Assembly (NCBI GenBank): GCA_002722885.1
Contig: PBNE01000005.1
Span: 124,001 to 188,000 of the forward strand
Direction of reading: 5' to 3'
DNA from: Rhodospirillaceae bacterium
GTDB taxonomy: Bacteria; Pseudomonadota; Alphaproteobacteria; SP197
Length of the DNA stretch: 64,000 bases
Part shown: piece by piece, positions 40,516-49,151 of the stretch
Layout of the letters: every line of letters starts with the position of its first letter
How positions within the stretch are numbered: the first letter of the stretch is position 1
Made by a program: the position numbers and the translations under genes
Notes under the pieces: model-generated
The model's input: only the letters and a program-made list of their open reading frames with translations
What the model was told of the DNA's origin: nothing
Databases searched by the model: none

Positions 40516-41220
40516 TCAGCCTCCCAGAAACGAACGGCGGACTTCGTCGTTCGCAAGCAGTGCTTCACCGGCATCGGTAAAACGGTTCTCGCCCTGCACA
40601 AGGACATACCCCTTGTCGGCGATGTTGAGGGCCTGTGCCGCGTTCTGTTCGACCATCAGGACCGCAACACCTGTCCGCTTGACCTCGATGATCCGGTCGA
40701 ACAGCTCGTCCATCACAATCGGCGACACACCGGCGGTCGGCTCGTCGAGCATCAGAACGCGCGGCTGAGTCATCAGCGCGCGCCCCACAGCCACCTGCTG
40801 CCGCTGGCCGCCCGAGAGCTCGCCAGCCGCCTGCCGGCGCTTGTCCTTCAGAATCGGAAACAGCTCGAAGATCTGCTCCATCGTGCCGCTGAAATCGTCG
40901 CGACGGAGATAGGCTCCCATCTCGAGGTTCTCTTCGACCGTCATCCCGGCAAACACATTGCTTGTCTGAGGAACGAAGGCCATGCCTTCACTGACCCGTT
41001 CCTGCGGCGACAGTGCGTTGATGTCCTTGCCTTCCAGCACGACGCTGCCCTCGCGCAGGTTCAGCATGCCGAACACTGCCTTCATTGCCGTCGACTTGCC
41101 CGCACCATTGGGGCCTACGATCACGGCAATCTCCCCGGGATCCACCGCGATGGTGCAACTGTGGAGAATGTCGGCCGCGCCGTAGCCGCCTGTCATGTTC
41201 TCGCCGATCAAGAGGCTCAT
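40516..41220 (-). CDS. livF: ABC transporter ATP-binding protein LivF
   Basis: 234-aa ATPase. Walker A VGPNGAGKSTAMKAV, signature LSGGQRQQVAVGRAL, Walker B VLMLDEPTAGVSP and the switch histidine-region MVEQNAAQAL (Gln-Asn in place of the usual His, as normal in LivF). Overlaps livG by ATGA. Confidence 0.95.
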   Translation of the reverse strand: MSLLIGENMTGGYGAADILHSCTIAVDPGEIAVIVGPNGAGKSTAMKAVFGMLNLREGSVVLEGKDINALSPQERVSEGMAFVPQTSNVFAGMTVEENLEMGAYLRRDDFSGTMEQIFELFPILKDKRRQAAGELSGGQRQQVAVGRALMTQPRVLMLDEPTAGVSPIVMDELFDRIIEVKRTGVAVLMVEQNAAQALNIADKGYVLVQGENRFTDAGEALLANDEVRRSFLGG

Positions 41221-41999
41221 GACACAGCCCCCGGCTTGTTCTTCAGGCCTCGTCCCAGGTACGCCTCGATCACACGCTCATCGTTCTTCACCTCTTCAGC
41301 CGTGCCCTGGGTGAGCAGCTTGCCTTCGGCCATCACAATCACGGGATCGCAGAGCCGAGAGATAAAATCCATGTCGTGTTCGATCATGCAGAAGGTGTAG
41401 CCACGCTCCTGATTGAGCCGGGCGATGGTGTCGCCAATGGTTCGCAGCAAGGTTCGGTTCACCCCCGCTCCGACCTCATCGAGGAACACAATCTTGGCTT
41501 CCACCATCATCGTGCGACCGAGTTCCAGCAGCTTCTTCTGACCGCCGGAGAGGTTGCCTGCCAGCTCGTCAGCAACATGTCCCAGGTTGAGGAAGTCGAT
41601 AACGTCTTCGGCCCTCTCGCGCACGGCCTTTTCCTGCAGTGCCACGGCGCCGGGCCGGAACCAGGTCCGCAACAGGTTTTCGCCCTGCTGGTCGCCCGGA
41701 ACCATCATCAGGTTCTCACGCACGGTCAGCGCGCCGAACTCATGAGCAATCTGGAAGGTGCGCAGAAGTCCGCGATGAAAGAGATCATGCGGCTTTAGAC
41801 CCGTGATGTCGTCGCCGTCGAGCAGTACCTGACCGGAGGTCGGGGGAAAGAGCCCCGCAATGACATTGAACAGGGTGGTCTTGCCCGCACCATTGGGCCC
41901 GATCAGGCCCGTGATCGTGCCTGTTCCGATCTCAATGCTCACATTGTCGACGGCATGAAGGCCACCGAAATGCTTGGAAAGTTCAACGACACGGATCAT
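41217..41999 (-). CDS. livG: ABC transporter ATP-binding protein LivG
   Basis: 260-aa ATPase of the same transporter. Walker A IGPNGAGKTTLFNV, signature NLSGGQKKLLELGRTM, Walker B KIVFLDEVGAGVNRTLL, and MIEHDMDFISRLCDPVIVM. Walker B carries EVGAGVN rather than the common EPxAG. Start ATG at 41999 (MIRVVELSKHFGG). No good ribosome-binding site precedes it; the bases just upstream form the 3' arm of the hairpin at 42000-42056. Confidence 0.94.
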   Translation of the reverse strand: MIRVVELSKHFGGLHAVDNVSIEIGTGTITGLIGPNGAGKTTLFNVIAGLFPPTSGQVLLDGDDITGLKPHDLFHRGLLRTFQIAHEFGALTVRENLMMVPGDQQGENLLRTWFRPGAVALQEKAVRERAEDVIDFLNLGHVADELAGNLSGGQKKLLELGRTMMVEAKIVFLDEVGAGVNRTLLRTIGDTIARLNQERGYTFCMIEHDMDFISRLCDPVIVMAEGKLLTQGTAEEVKNDERVIEAYLGRGLKNKPGAVS

Positions 42000-42056
42000 C
42001 AGGAGACACCCAAGAAAACGGCCCGGCACCACATGAGCACCGGGCCGTGTCTCCTG
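42000..42056 (-). promoter_or_regulatory. Nested hairpin between the binding-protein gene and livG
   Basis: Inner stem: 9 bp (42018-42026 with 42040-42048, CGGCCCGG/CCGGGCCG) followed on the minus strand by TTTT, like a terminator. Outer stem: CAGGAGACAC (plus 42000-42009) is the exact inverse of 42047-42056 and abuts the livG ATG. The two share only two bases, so they can nest or compete. Likely lowers transporter expression relative to the binding protein and may hide the livG start. Confidence 0.65.
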
Positions 42057-42066
42057 TCAGGACAGA

Positions 42067-43269
42067 TCAGCGAACCTGCTGCGTGACGAACTCGCCACCG
42101 CTGACTTCAAGCTCCTTATAGGAACCATAGGTCTCGCCAACCTCGGTCAGTTCGACATTGGTCGCACCGACATAGTCGATCTCGCCACCATCGGCGAGAA
42201 TCTGAAGGCCAAGAGCCAGGTCGCCGGGGCCGATCGGCTCTCCTGGAGCGTTCGCAACATCCATGAGCGAGGCCTGAATAGCCGCACGATCAGCAGAGCC
42301 GGCCGCCTGCATGGACAATGCGATCAGAGCCGCAGCGTCATAGGACTCAGCACAGAACGGGCAATCGCCGGTCAGGCCATTGTCCTGGGCATAAGTCACG
42401 AAATCGGCCGCTTCCTGTGACTCCGAACCCGGCAGCGTGCCGATTGTACCTTCAAGATCGTCACCGATGTTGTCGATGAGCGACTGGCCGATCATGCCGT
42501 CCGCCAGGATGAAATTCTCGAACGCACCGGTATCGATCGAGCTTTGGATGATCCCCTTGCCGCCCTGGTCGACATAACCGAACACGGCCAGGTGGTCAGA
42601 ACCGGAGGCGGAAAGTGCTGCGACTTCCGCAGCATAGTCGGCCTTGCCGTCTTCATGAGGAGCAACGACCGAAACCTCACCACCCATTTCGGTGTAGGCG
42701 CCTTCGAAGCTGTCAGTCAGGCCCTTGCCGTAGTCGTTGTTGGTGTATGTCACGGCGACTTCCATGATGCCGCGGTCGATCAGCACGGCTGCGAGGACTT
42801 GACCCTGGCGCGCATCAGACGGCGCAGTACGGAAGAAATAGCCGTTGTCTTCAATGGTGGTAAGCGCCGGCGATGTGGCCGAAGGCGAGACCATGACGAC
42901 ACCGTTGGGCACAGCGACATTGCTGGCGATGGCGGTGGTGACGCCCGAGCAGTCCGCACCCATGATGGCGGCAACACCATCCGACGTAATCAGACGTTCG
43001 GCTGCGGCCGTGGCGGCTGCGGAGTCGATACAGGTTGAATCACCACGGACCGGGGTCAGCGTAGTACCACCCAGCAGGAGGCCCGAATCCGACACTTCTT
43101 TGAGTGCTAGCTCAGCCGATTCCGCCATATCGGGGGTCAGCGATTCAATCGGGCCGGTGTAGCCCAAGATGATGCCGACCTTAACGTCGTCGGCGAATGC
43201 GCCGGAGGCCATCGAAAGGCTCGCGGCACTGATGGAAACCGCAAGCGCGGTCTTGATCGTGCGATTCAT
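42067..43269 (-). CDS. Periplasmic branched-chain amino acid-type substrate-binding protein
   Basis: 400 aa. Sec signal peptide MNRTIKTALAVSISAASLS ends at about SGAFA, then the Peripla_BP_6 fold: DDVKVGIILGYTGPIESL, a long insert-free core with GVAAIMGADCSGVTTAIASN and VAVTYTNNDYGKGL. Two cysteine pairs (SCID/ADCSG and GDCPFCAE) may form disulfides. GGGAG precedes the ATG at 43269; an upstream extension to 43305 was rejected. First gene of the liv operon. The ligand could be an amino acid, amide or urea and is not set by sequence alone. Confidence 0.93.
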   Translation of the reverse strand: MNRTIKTALAVSISAASLSMASGAFADDVKVGIILGYTGPIESLTPDMAESAELALKEVSDSGLLLGGTTLTPVRGDSTCIDSAAATAAAERLITSDGVAAIMGADCSGVTTAIASNVAVPNGVVMVSPSATSPALTTIEDNGYFFRTAPSDARQGQVLAAVLIDRGIMEVAVTYTNNDYGKGLTDSFEGAYTEMGGEVSVVAPHEDGKADYAAEVAALSASGSDHLAVFGYVDQGGKGIIQSSIDTGAFENFILADGMIGQSLIDNIGDDLEGTIGTLPGSESQEAADFVTYAQDNGLTGDCPFCAESYDAAALIALSMQAAGSADRAAIQASLMDVANAPGEPIGPGDLALGLQILADGGEIDYVGATNVELTEVGETYGSYKELEVSGGEFVTQQVR

Positions 43270-43386
43270 AATGTACTCCCGTGTTGTCTGCGCCTTGCCG
43301 CCCAACGCGGCGGCGCAACTAGCCCGTTCTTTTGCAGGACGGTCCCCATTGTTTTGTCACGACAGAATTGCCTGCGCAAAAGGTTT

Positions 43387-44307
43387 TCAGCCCCGGAGGC
43401 CGGCCAGAGCCCTGATGTGTTCCAGCCCCAGACCACAGCAGCCGCCGAAAATCGTCACACCTTTCGCCTTCCAGTCCTTGGCCTCCTGCGCCAGGTCCTC
43501 GGGCGCAATGATGTCGGTGAACTGCCAACGCGGCATCTTGAAGAAACCTGAATCCGGGTAGGCCATCATCGGTCCATCCCATTGTTGCCTGAGGCAATCG
43601 AGTGCCGGCCCGGTCGCGTTGACGTTGGTGTGCATCAACCCCACTACCTCCGGCGAACCGTTCATCACCGCCTCGACGCTCTCCTCAAAGGCAAAACTCT
43701 CCCACACGTAGCTGACGACCTTGTCTTCTTCCATGCGAGCGCTCATGCCACACCAGTATGGCAATCCGGATTCGCCGGCTGCCTGAAGCGCCGGAGCTAT
43801 GTGTATCGGGCGCGACATCATCTCCAGCATCACCATGTCGGCCTCTGCTTCGACGCCGGCTTCGACAATCTCGCGGAAGTTCGCGAGCACCTGGTCAGGT
43901 GACGGCCGCAACTCCGGGTCATCGCGTGCCGCGCCGGACACCATCGGCATCTGATGGGAAAGTGACACGGCGACGGCCACATCGCGGCCACCTGCAGCCT
44001 TGTCACGGGCCCGCTTGGCAATCTCGACGGCGCTGCGCGTCAAAGAAGCGGCCTTGTCCCCTGCCCCGGCCTGTTCGAGCATATGGCGTGCATTGGAGAA
44101 GGAGTTGGCAGTGACGACATCGGCGCCTACCCTGATGTAATCCTCATGCAGAGACTGGAGGATGTCCGGGTCTGTCTCCGTGGCCAGGGCACACCAGGCC
44201 CCGCCGCTCATCGTCGCCCCGCGACGTTCCAGCTCCGTACCGGTGGCACCATCAAGAAGCAGGATGTCCCCGTCAGCAACGTGCTGCCGCAATTCTGTCA
44301 TGATCAT
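43387..44307 (-). CDS. Homocysteine S-methyltransferase family protein
   Basis: 306 aa. Shows the Pfam S-methyl_trans fold: ILLLDGATGTELERRGATMSG, TANSFSNARHMLEQAG, VGLMHTNVNATGPALDCL, and the zinc-binding ending with FGGCCGLGLEHIRALAGL. The third zinc Cys expected in the middle of the barrel (normally in GVNC) is Asn here (TNVNATG), so methyltransfer chemistry is not assured. Start ATG at 44307 or 44301; the open frame continues far upstream into the divergent intergenic region and was rejected. Divergent from the binding-protein gene at 44450. Confidence 0.85.
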   Translation of the reverse strand: MIMTELRQHVADGDILLLDGATGTELERRGATMSGGAWCALATETDPDILQSLHEDYIRVGADVVTANSFSNARHMLEQAGAGDKAASLTRSAVEIAKRARDKAAGGRDVAVAVSLSHQMPMVSGAARDDPELRPSPDQVLANFREIVEAGVEAEADMVMLEMMSRPIHIAPALQAAGESGLPYWCGMSARMEEDKVVSYVWESFAFEESVEAVMNGSPEVVGLMHTNVNATGPALDCLRQQWDGPMMAYPDSGFFKMPRWQFTDIIAPEDLAQEAKDWKAKGVTIFGGCCGLGLEHIRALAGLRG

Positions 44308-44449
44308 TCGTGCAGTATCCTTTTGCCGCCACAACTCACCGGTAACGTCGATTGTCTTAGTATGATAACACGCCTGAAATGCTAGTGGTTGACCCGCTGT
44401 GCCATCCGGGTAGTGTTCCAGCTTCACTAGGGAGGTATGGGGAAAAACC

Positions 44450-45538
44450 ATGACCCATAAACTTATTTCTTCTCGCCGTTCCGTGCTCAAGGGCACCGCT
44501 GCGGCCACCGGTATGCTTGCTGCACCGGCCGTTCTTCGCCGCGCATGGGCCGACGACCCGATCAAGGTTTCGTCCTACGGCGGCTACTTCGAGGACATGC
44601 TCGCCGAGTACGCCTATCCTGAGTTCACCAAGGCGACCGGTATCGAAGTCGAGACCGTCTCGCAGCCGGGTGGCTTCGAATGGTTTGTACAGCTTAAGAG
44701 CAGCGTTGCCGCTGGTTCGCCTGCTGTCGATGTGACCATGGGCGGGTTCGGTTCCATGCTTCGAGCGCCGGAGCTTTTAATTCCAATCGATGAAACTAAA
44801 GTTCCCAACATTGTCAATGTCCCGGACTATCTAATCCAACGCACCGGCGATGGCACTCCGCGTAATTGTCCAGTTTTGGCTTGGTACGCTACGATGGTGA
44901 CCAATACAGAAGTCTTCCCTGAGGGCGTTTCCAGTTGGGCCGATTTTTGGGATCCAAAGTTTGAAGGTGAACTCGGCTGGAGCAAAGAAATTAGCTCGAG
45001 TTATCTGCTGGACATCGTCGCAGCTACCTTCTTTGGCGGCAACGAAATCATGTCTACCGACGACGGCCTCATGGAATGCATGCACAAAGCCTTAGAGCTT
45101 AAGGACAATGTGCGTCTGTGGTTCCGTGACGAGGGCCAGTTCCAGGCCATGCTTCAATCGGGCGAGCTTAACGGCGGCCAATACTACCATGACGTTACAC
45201 AAGTGATGATCATGGATGGTTTTCCGGTAATCTCCACTTTCCCGAAGGAAGGCGGACTTATGGATTTCGGATCCTGGGGCATGGTGCAAGGGACCGATAA
45301 GATCGATGCCGCTCAGGAATTCATGAATTGGTCGGTCTCTTCAGAAGCCCAAACCACAATCACGGATGCCCTCTGGACGGCGCCGGTACTGCCGCGCGAC
45401 ATGCTACCGAACCTTACAGACGAATCGTTCAATCTAGCATCCAGCGAGATCCCACCAATCATCCCGAACTATCAGGTCTATGTCGACAAAGGGGACTGGC
45501 TATCCGAAAAGTGGAGTGAGCTGCTTTTCGACGTTTAA
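44450..45538 (+). CDS. Orphan extracellular substrate-binding protein (polyamine/iron type, Tat-exported)
   Basis: 362 aa. Twin-arginine signal SRRSVLKGTAAATGMLAAP, cleaved near RRAWA. The mature part resembles PotD/SBP_bac_6-8: DPIKVSSYGGYFEDML, EFTKATGIEVETVSQPGG, SSWADFWDPKFEGELGW, and MNWSVSSEAQTTITD. No permease or ATPase genes of this type lie beside it. Codon use changes part-way: up to about 44760 it is GC-rich, while the rest uses TTA, CTA, ATT and ACT codons more freely. Ends before a strong terminator. Ligand unknown. Confidence 0.88.
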   Translation: MTHKLISSRRSVLKGTAAATGMLAAPAVLRRAWADDPIKVSSYGGYFEDMLAEYAYPEFTKATGIEVETVSQPGGFEWFVQLKSSVAAGSPAVDVTMGGFGSMLRAPELLIPIDETKVPNIVNVPDYLIQRTGDGTPRNCPVLAWYATMVTNTEVFPEGVSSWADFWDPKFEGELGWSKEISSSYLLDIVAATFFGGNEIMSTDDGLMECMHKALELKDNVRLWFRDEGQFQAMLQSGELNGGQYYHDVTQVMIMDGFPVISTFPKEGGLMDFGSWGMVQGTDKIDAAQEFMNWSVSSEAQTTITDALWTAPVLPRDMLPNLTDESFNLASSEIPPIIPNYQVYVDKGDWLSEKWSELLFDV

Positions 45539-45573
45539 TCCGTTTAATCCCTTTGGTCCTGTAAATAATGATC

Positions 45574-45603
45574 AAGGCCGGAGCATCCCGCTCCGGCCTT
45601 TTT
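45574..45603. terminator. Rho-independent terminator (bidirectional) at 45.6 kb
   Basis: An 11-bp stem AAGGCCGGAGC / GCTCCGGCCTT with loop ATCCC runs into TTTTT on the plus strand; A residues flank the other side. Ends the orphan binding-protein gene and can serve the convergent luciferase-like gene. Confidence 0.93.
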
Positions 45604-45617
45604 CGTTGTTCGTGGTT

Positions 45618-46790
45618 CTATTCCGCAGCCTCACGGGCGATCGGGACCACGCGCGGCATCACCTGTTGGGCGATCAGGTCCATGCTGGCCAGGATCTTCT
45701 CGAACGGAAAATGCGGGAACTGCTGCAGCAGCATGACTTGCTCCAGGCCGATCTCCTCCTGGAACATGGCGAGTTTCTCGCAGACATAGTCCGGTGTTCC
45801 GACAAGGCTCAAGTTGTGGGCCTGAAGGAAATCAAACCAGTCGGCGTCCTTGTCCTTTTGAGACAGGTCCTTGCCGCCTAGCATCTGACCGCGCAGCCAG
45901 ATCGGGTTGGGCTGTGAACCGCCGACATACTCGTAGTAGTGATTGAGCGCCGGCCGCACCAGAGCATCGGCCTCTTCCATGGTCTCGGCACAGAAGATCA
46001 CGATGCACAGACCCAGCCCTTCGCCGTAGCCCAGCTCCCTGCCCTGCCGTTCGGAGGCCGTCTTCTGGAAGGCCGACCAGCAGGTCTTGAGGTTCTGCAG
46101 GGGTGCAGACATTGCGATGGCGTTGTGGCCTTCCTTGCCGGCCTGCTCGAAGGTGTGGGGCGAGTTCGACATGAACCAGACCGGCGGATGCGGCTCCTGC
46201 ACCGGCCGCGGATGCACATACATCCCGACATACTCGCCGTCCTCGGCGTAGTAGCGGCCATCGAACGGCTCGAGGAAACGGTTCTTCTCCTTCCAGCCCG
46301 GCACGGGAAACTCGTAGAACTCGCCCTTGTAGCGGAACGGGTCCTCGGTCCAGGCCTTCAGGATGATATCGAGACTCTCCCGCATCATGCGGAATGACGT
46401 GTCGCCATCGCGTTTGTCGGCCCTTTTGTCGAACTGAATGCTAGCGCGCTCGGGAATGCCGCGGGCGACACCGAAGTCGACCCGGCCATTGGTCATGTTG
46501 TCGAGCATGGCGATGTCTTCGGCGACCCGCAGCGGATGCCAGTCCGGCAGCACTACCGGTGCCTGACCGACACGGATCTTCGGGCAGTGCAGCGCAAGGT
46601 CGGCATTGACGAGAATGGGATTGGGGGGCGCGTTCAGATAGCCGTTATGGGCGAAATGATGCTCCGTCACCCAGACGGTCGTGAACCCCACGTCTTCGGC
46701 GACGCGCGTCTGCTGGCGCATCATGTCGAGCGTGCGCGTCCAGGAGATGTTCTCGCCCGGGTGAAAGTAAGGAACGAAATCGAAGCGCAT
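45618..46790 (-). CDS. LLM-class flavin-dependent oxidoreductase (luciferase-like)
   Basis: 390 aa, TIM-barrel flavin monooxygenase family. MRFDFVPYFHPGENISWTR, VWVTEHHFAHNGYLNAPPN, LDNMTNGRVDFGVARGIPER, and VGTPDYVCEKLAMFQEEIGL are typical. Uses reduced FMN or F420-like flavin in relatives. Start ATG at 46790 with AAGGTGA upstream; an N-terminal extension to 46832 crosses a palindrome in the intergenic region. Divergent from an XRE-cupin regulator that may control it. Substrate unknown. Confidence 0.9.
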   Translation of the reverse strand: MRFDFVPYFHPGENISWTRTLDMMRQQTRVAEDVGFTTVWVTEHHFAHNGYLNAPPNPILVNADLALHCPKIRVGQAPVVLPDWHPLRVAEDIAMLDNMTNGRVDFGVARGIPERASIQFDKRADKRDGDTSFRMMRESLDIILKAWTEDPFRYKGEFYEFPVPGWKEKNRFLEPFDGRYYAEDGEYVGMYVHPRPVQEPHPPVWFMSNSPHTFEQAGKEGHNAIAMSAPLQNLKTCWSAFQKTASERQGRELGYGEGLGLCIVIFCAETMEEADALVRPALNHYYEYVGGSQPNPIWLRGQMLGGKDLSQKDKDADWFDFLQAHNLSLVGTPDYVCEKLAMFQEEIGLEQVMLLQQFPHFPFEKILASMDLIAQQVMPRVVPIAREAAE

Positions 46791-46833
46791 CGCAATCACC
46801 TTTGTCAGTAGGGGCGGAAATCTTTTATGCAAA

Positions 46834-46844
46834 TGTTTTAAACA
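46834..46844. promoter_or_regulatory. Palindromic candidate operator TGTTTTAAACA
   Basis: An 11-bp palindrome (arms TGTTT/AAACA) lies in the AT-rich gap between the luciferase-like gene and the divergent XRE-cupin gene. It is a plausible binding site for that regulator; only the symmetry and location support this. Confidence 0.35.
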
Positions 46845-46905
46845 AATTCAACCAACTTTGTTCTAGCGTTTTCAACCCGGAGATTCCCGGACTAGACTCA
46901 CGCCG

Positions 46906-47541
46906 ATGACTGTGTCCTCCTTGATCCCCACTATCCCTGAAGACTTTGACCCCATCGCCGCGGGAGCGGAGATACGTCAGGTGCGCAAGGCTCGCGGATT
47001 GACCCTGAAAGATCTCAGTGGCCGGGTCGACCGCTCGGTCGCTTATCTCAGCAGGATCGAGCGTGGCGAGGTCCGCGTCTCTGCAAAGCTCTTGGCCGGC
47101 ATCGGCGCAGCATTGGATGTCGATCCCGTCTGGTTCTTTCCGGAACGGCAAGGCGCTGGCCCCCGCGAGCGTGCGCATGTTGTGCGATCAGAAGCCCGTC
47201 GCCCGCTCAGCAATCTCTACACCCGCAGCGTCGATGAGCTCGGATTTGAGGACGAGCTGATCTCAAGCAGCCTCGCCGGTGGCCACTACATGATGCTGTC
47301 GCATTTTCCGGCCGGGGCGGAACATCCTACCAGTCCCGCTGAAGGATATGCCTATGAAGGCGAGCAGCATGGCTATGTCATCAGGGGCCTGGTCGAGCTC
47401 ACGCTCGACGGCGAAATCATCATTCTCGAGGCCGGCGATGGGTTTTCGTACCCGACCGAACTGCCTCACCGATTCCGCAACGCAAGCAAAAAGGACGCCC
47501 TGGTCGTGATGACCATGGCGCCCGTTCGCATCACCTGGTGA
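46906..47541 (+). CDS. XRE family regulator with C-terminal cupin domain
   Basis: 211 aa. Helix-turn-helix near residues 25-75 (IRQVRKARGLTLKDLSGRVD, RSVAYLSRIERGEVRVSAKL), then a cupin barrel around 130-205 (GGHYMMLSHFPAGAEHP, EQHGYVIRGLVELTLDG, GDGFSYPTELPHRFRNAS). This layout is that of regulators such as PuuR, which sense small molecules. Faces the luciferase-like gene across 115 bases. No clear ribosome-binding site before ATG 46906. Its 3' end is four bases from the convergent secreted protein gene. Confidence 0.92.
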   Translation: MTVSSLIPTIPEDFDPIAAGAEIRQVRKARGLTLKDLSGRVDRSVAYLSRIERGEVRVSAKLLAGIGAALDVDPVWFFPERQGAGPRERAHVVRSEARRPLSNLYTRSVDELGFEDELISSSLAGGHYMMLSHFPAGAEHPTSPAEGYAYEGEQHGYVIRGLVELTLDGEIIILEAGDGFSYPTELPHRFRNASKKDALVVMTMAPVRITW

Positions 47542-47545
47542 CGCC

Positions 47546-47878
47546 TTACTTTTCGTAGAACTCGTATGCAGCAAGCTCACAGAGATCGATGCCATAGTCC
47601 TCGACCTCGTCATCATCAGCAAAGACACCGAGAATGTCGTAGACGCAATTACGACGTCCGTCGGCGACCGTGACCGCAGCAGTTTCTCCGGGCATCAAAA
47701 CCTCCGATCCCAGAACATCCTCTTCCCAGTTGTCGACATCAGTCGGCGACATGAAAAGTTCGACCAGCGCCACACTGGTGTTGTTCGCGAGATCGAAACG
47801 GAGGTCTTCCGCATGAGCCATGGACGACGTGGCCGGAGCCATCGCCGCAGCAAGCGACATTCCAAGAAGTTTCTTCAT
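47546..47878 (-). CDS. Small secreted acidic protein, function unknown
   Basis: 110 aa. Start MKKLLGMSLAAAMAPATSS gives a Sec signal peptide cleaved near MAHAE; the longer frame to 47935 has an Arg-rich, unsuited prefix. The mature domain is acidic and includes FDLANNTSVALVELFMSP, DNWEEDVLGSEVLMPGE, and two cysteines (in RRNCVYDILG and IDLCELAAYEFYE) likely joined in the periplasm. I recognise the pattern as a recurring alphaproteobacterial hypothetical family but know no function. Convergent with the XRE-cupin gene. Confidence 0.8.
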   Translation of the reverse strand: MKKLLGMSLAAAMAPATSSMAHAEDLRFDLANNTSVALVELFMSPTDVDNWEEDVLGSEVLMPGETAAVTVADGRRNCVYDILGVFADDDEVEDYGIDLCELAAYEFYEK

Positions 47879-48005
47879 GGCAAGCCGCCTCCTCCGCGGC
47901 AAGGTCTTCAATTGGACCCTACACGCACCTGGCATCGAAACCCTACGTACGACGTCGTCGTGTGCCAGGGTTTGTGATCGGCATCGCGATGGAGCGGCAA
48001 CGATA

Positions 48006-48081
48006 TGGTGAGCCCGCAGGGGTTCGAACCCTGGACCTACTGATTAAAAGTCAGTTGCTCTACCAGCTGAGCTACAGGCTC
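48006..48081 (-). tRNA. tRNA-Lys (anticodon TTT)
   Basis: 76 bases with encoded CCA. Acceptor GAGCCTG pairs with CGGGCTC with one G-T pair; anticodon stem ACTGA/TCAGT encloses CTTTTAA (anticodon TTT); T-arm GGTTCGAACCC. Confidence 0.97.
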
Positions 48082-48199
48082 TCACCATCTCGAAAGCGCG
48101 CGGACCATATGGTTGCGCCTCGCCGGGGTCAACCACATCAAGCCCTCAGTCGCGACATTCTCGCCCCTGGCCTATGCTGGCGTCCGAAGGGACGCATCG

Positions 48200-49108
48200 T
48201 TGGCCGAAACCATCACACCGGAGCCGCGCAACTCAGGCTCGGAAACCGCTGCATCCAATCTGGAGGCGGCGTTCTTTCTGATCGGGGCAAGCTTCTTTTT
48301 CGCGGTCACCGCAGCGCTTGTGAAGGCCTCCTTCGAGCACGGCATCGGATCGTTTCAGCTTGTCCTCCTTCGTGCCGTGATCGGGCTCGTGATCCTCGCG
48401 CCGCTGCTTTGGCACGGCGGCATCGTACCCTGGCGCAGCAACCATCTGGACCTTCACATGACCCGGTCCCTCAGCGGCGGTATCGCCGTCACCATCGGGT
48501 TCTTCGCCTTCACAGTCATCCCGCTGGCCACTGCGACAGCCATGAACTTCACGATGCCGCTGTTTGTGACCATTCTGTCTGTGCTGATCCTGAAAGAGGC
48601 CGTGGGCTGGCGGCGCTGGTCAGCCACGCTCGTGGGTTTTCTCGGTGTCGTCGTGATGATCCAGCCCGGCACCGAGGGCTTCGATCCCATTGCGCTGATC
48701 GTTCTGGTGCAAGCCATCTGCATTGCACTGTCGGTCACCGTGGTGAAGCGCTTTCCGGTGAAGGAAAGCCAGCTCTCGATGATGTTCTTTACCTTCATTT
48801 CTTCAGGCCTCATCGCACTCGTTCCGGCCATCAACGAATGGGTCTGGCCCGACTGGACCCAGAGTGGCCTGATTCTCGCCGTCGCGCTGGCGGGCATCGC
48901 GGCGCAGGCCATGGTCCTGCGTGCCTACCGCAAGGGACAGGCAAGTTACGTTGCGCCCCTCTCCTACTCCCGCCTGATCTTTGCCGGCGCCCTGGGCATG
49001 ATTTTCTTTGCCGAATATCCGGATGCCGCCACTTGGATCGGCGCGGGCGTGATTGTGCTTTCCGGGATCTACACCGCGCGCCGCGCCGAGGCCCGCCGAC
49101 GGGCCTGA
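48200..49108 (+). CDS. EamA/DMT family inner-membrane transporter
   Basis: 302 aa, ten predicted helices arranged as two EamA repeats: FFAVTAALVKASFEHGIGS and MNFTMPLFVTILSVLILKE in the first, SVTVVKRFPVKESQLSMMF and PLSYSRLIFAGALGMIFF in the second. Drug/metabolite exporter family; substrate unknown. No in-frame ATG or GTG precedes the first helix; TTG at 48200 with AAGGGA seven bases upstream is the best start. Followed after 43 bases by the PhyH gene on the same strand, so they may form an operon. Confidence 0.87.
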   Translation: MAETITPEPRNSGSETAASNLEAAFFLIGASFFFAVTAALVKASFEHGIGSFQLVLLRAVIGLVILAPLLWHGGIVPWRSNHLDLHMTRSLSGGIAVTIGFFAFTVIPLATATAMNFTMPLFVTILSVLILKEAVGWRRWSATLVGFLGVVVMIQPGTEGFDPIALIVLVQAICIALSVTVVKRFPVKESQLSMMFFTFISSGLIALVPAINEWVWPDWTQSGLILAVALAGIAAQAMVLRAYRKGQASYVAPLSYSRLIFAGALGMIFFAEYPDAATWIGAGVIVLSGIYTARRAEARRRA

Positions 49109-49151
49109 CGGCCCGGCTTGATCCTCCCCATGCTGTGTTGGAAGCTATGCT

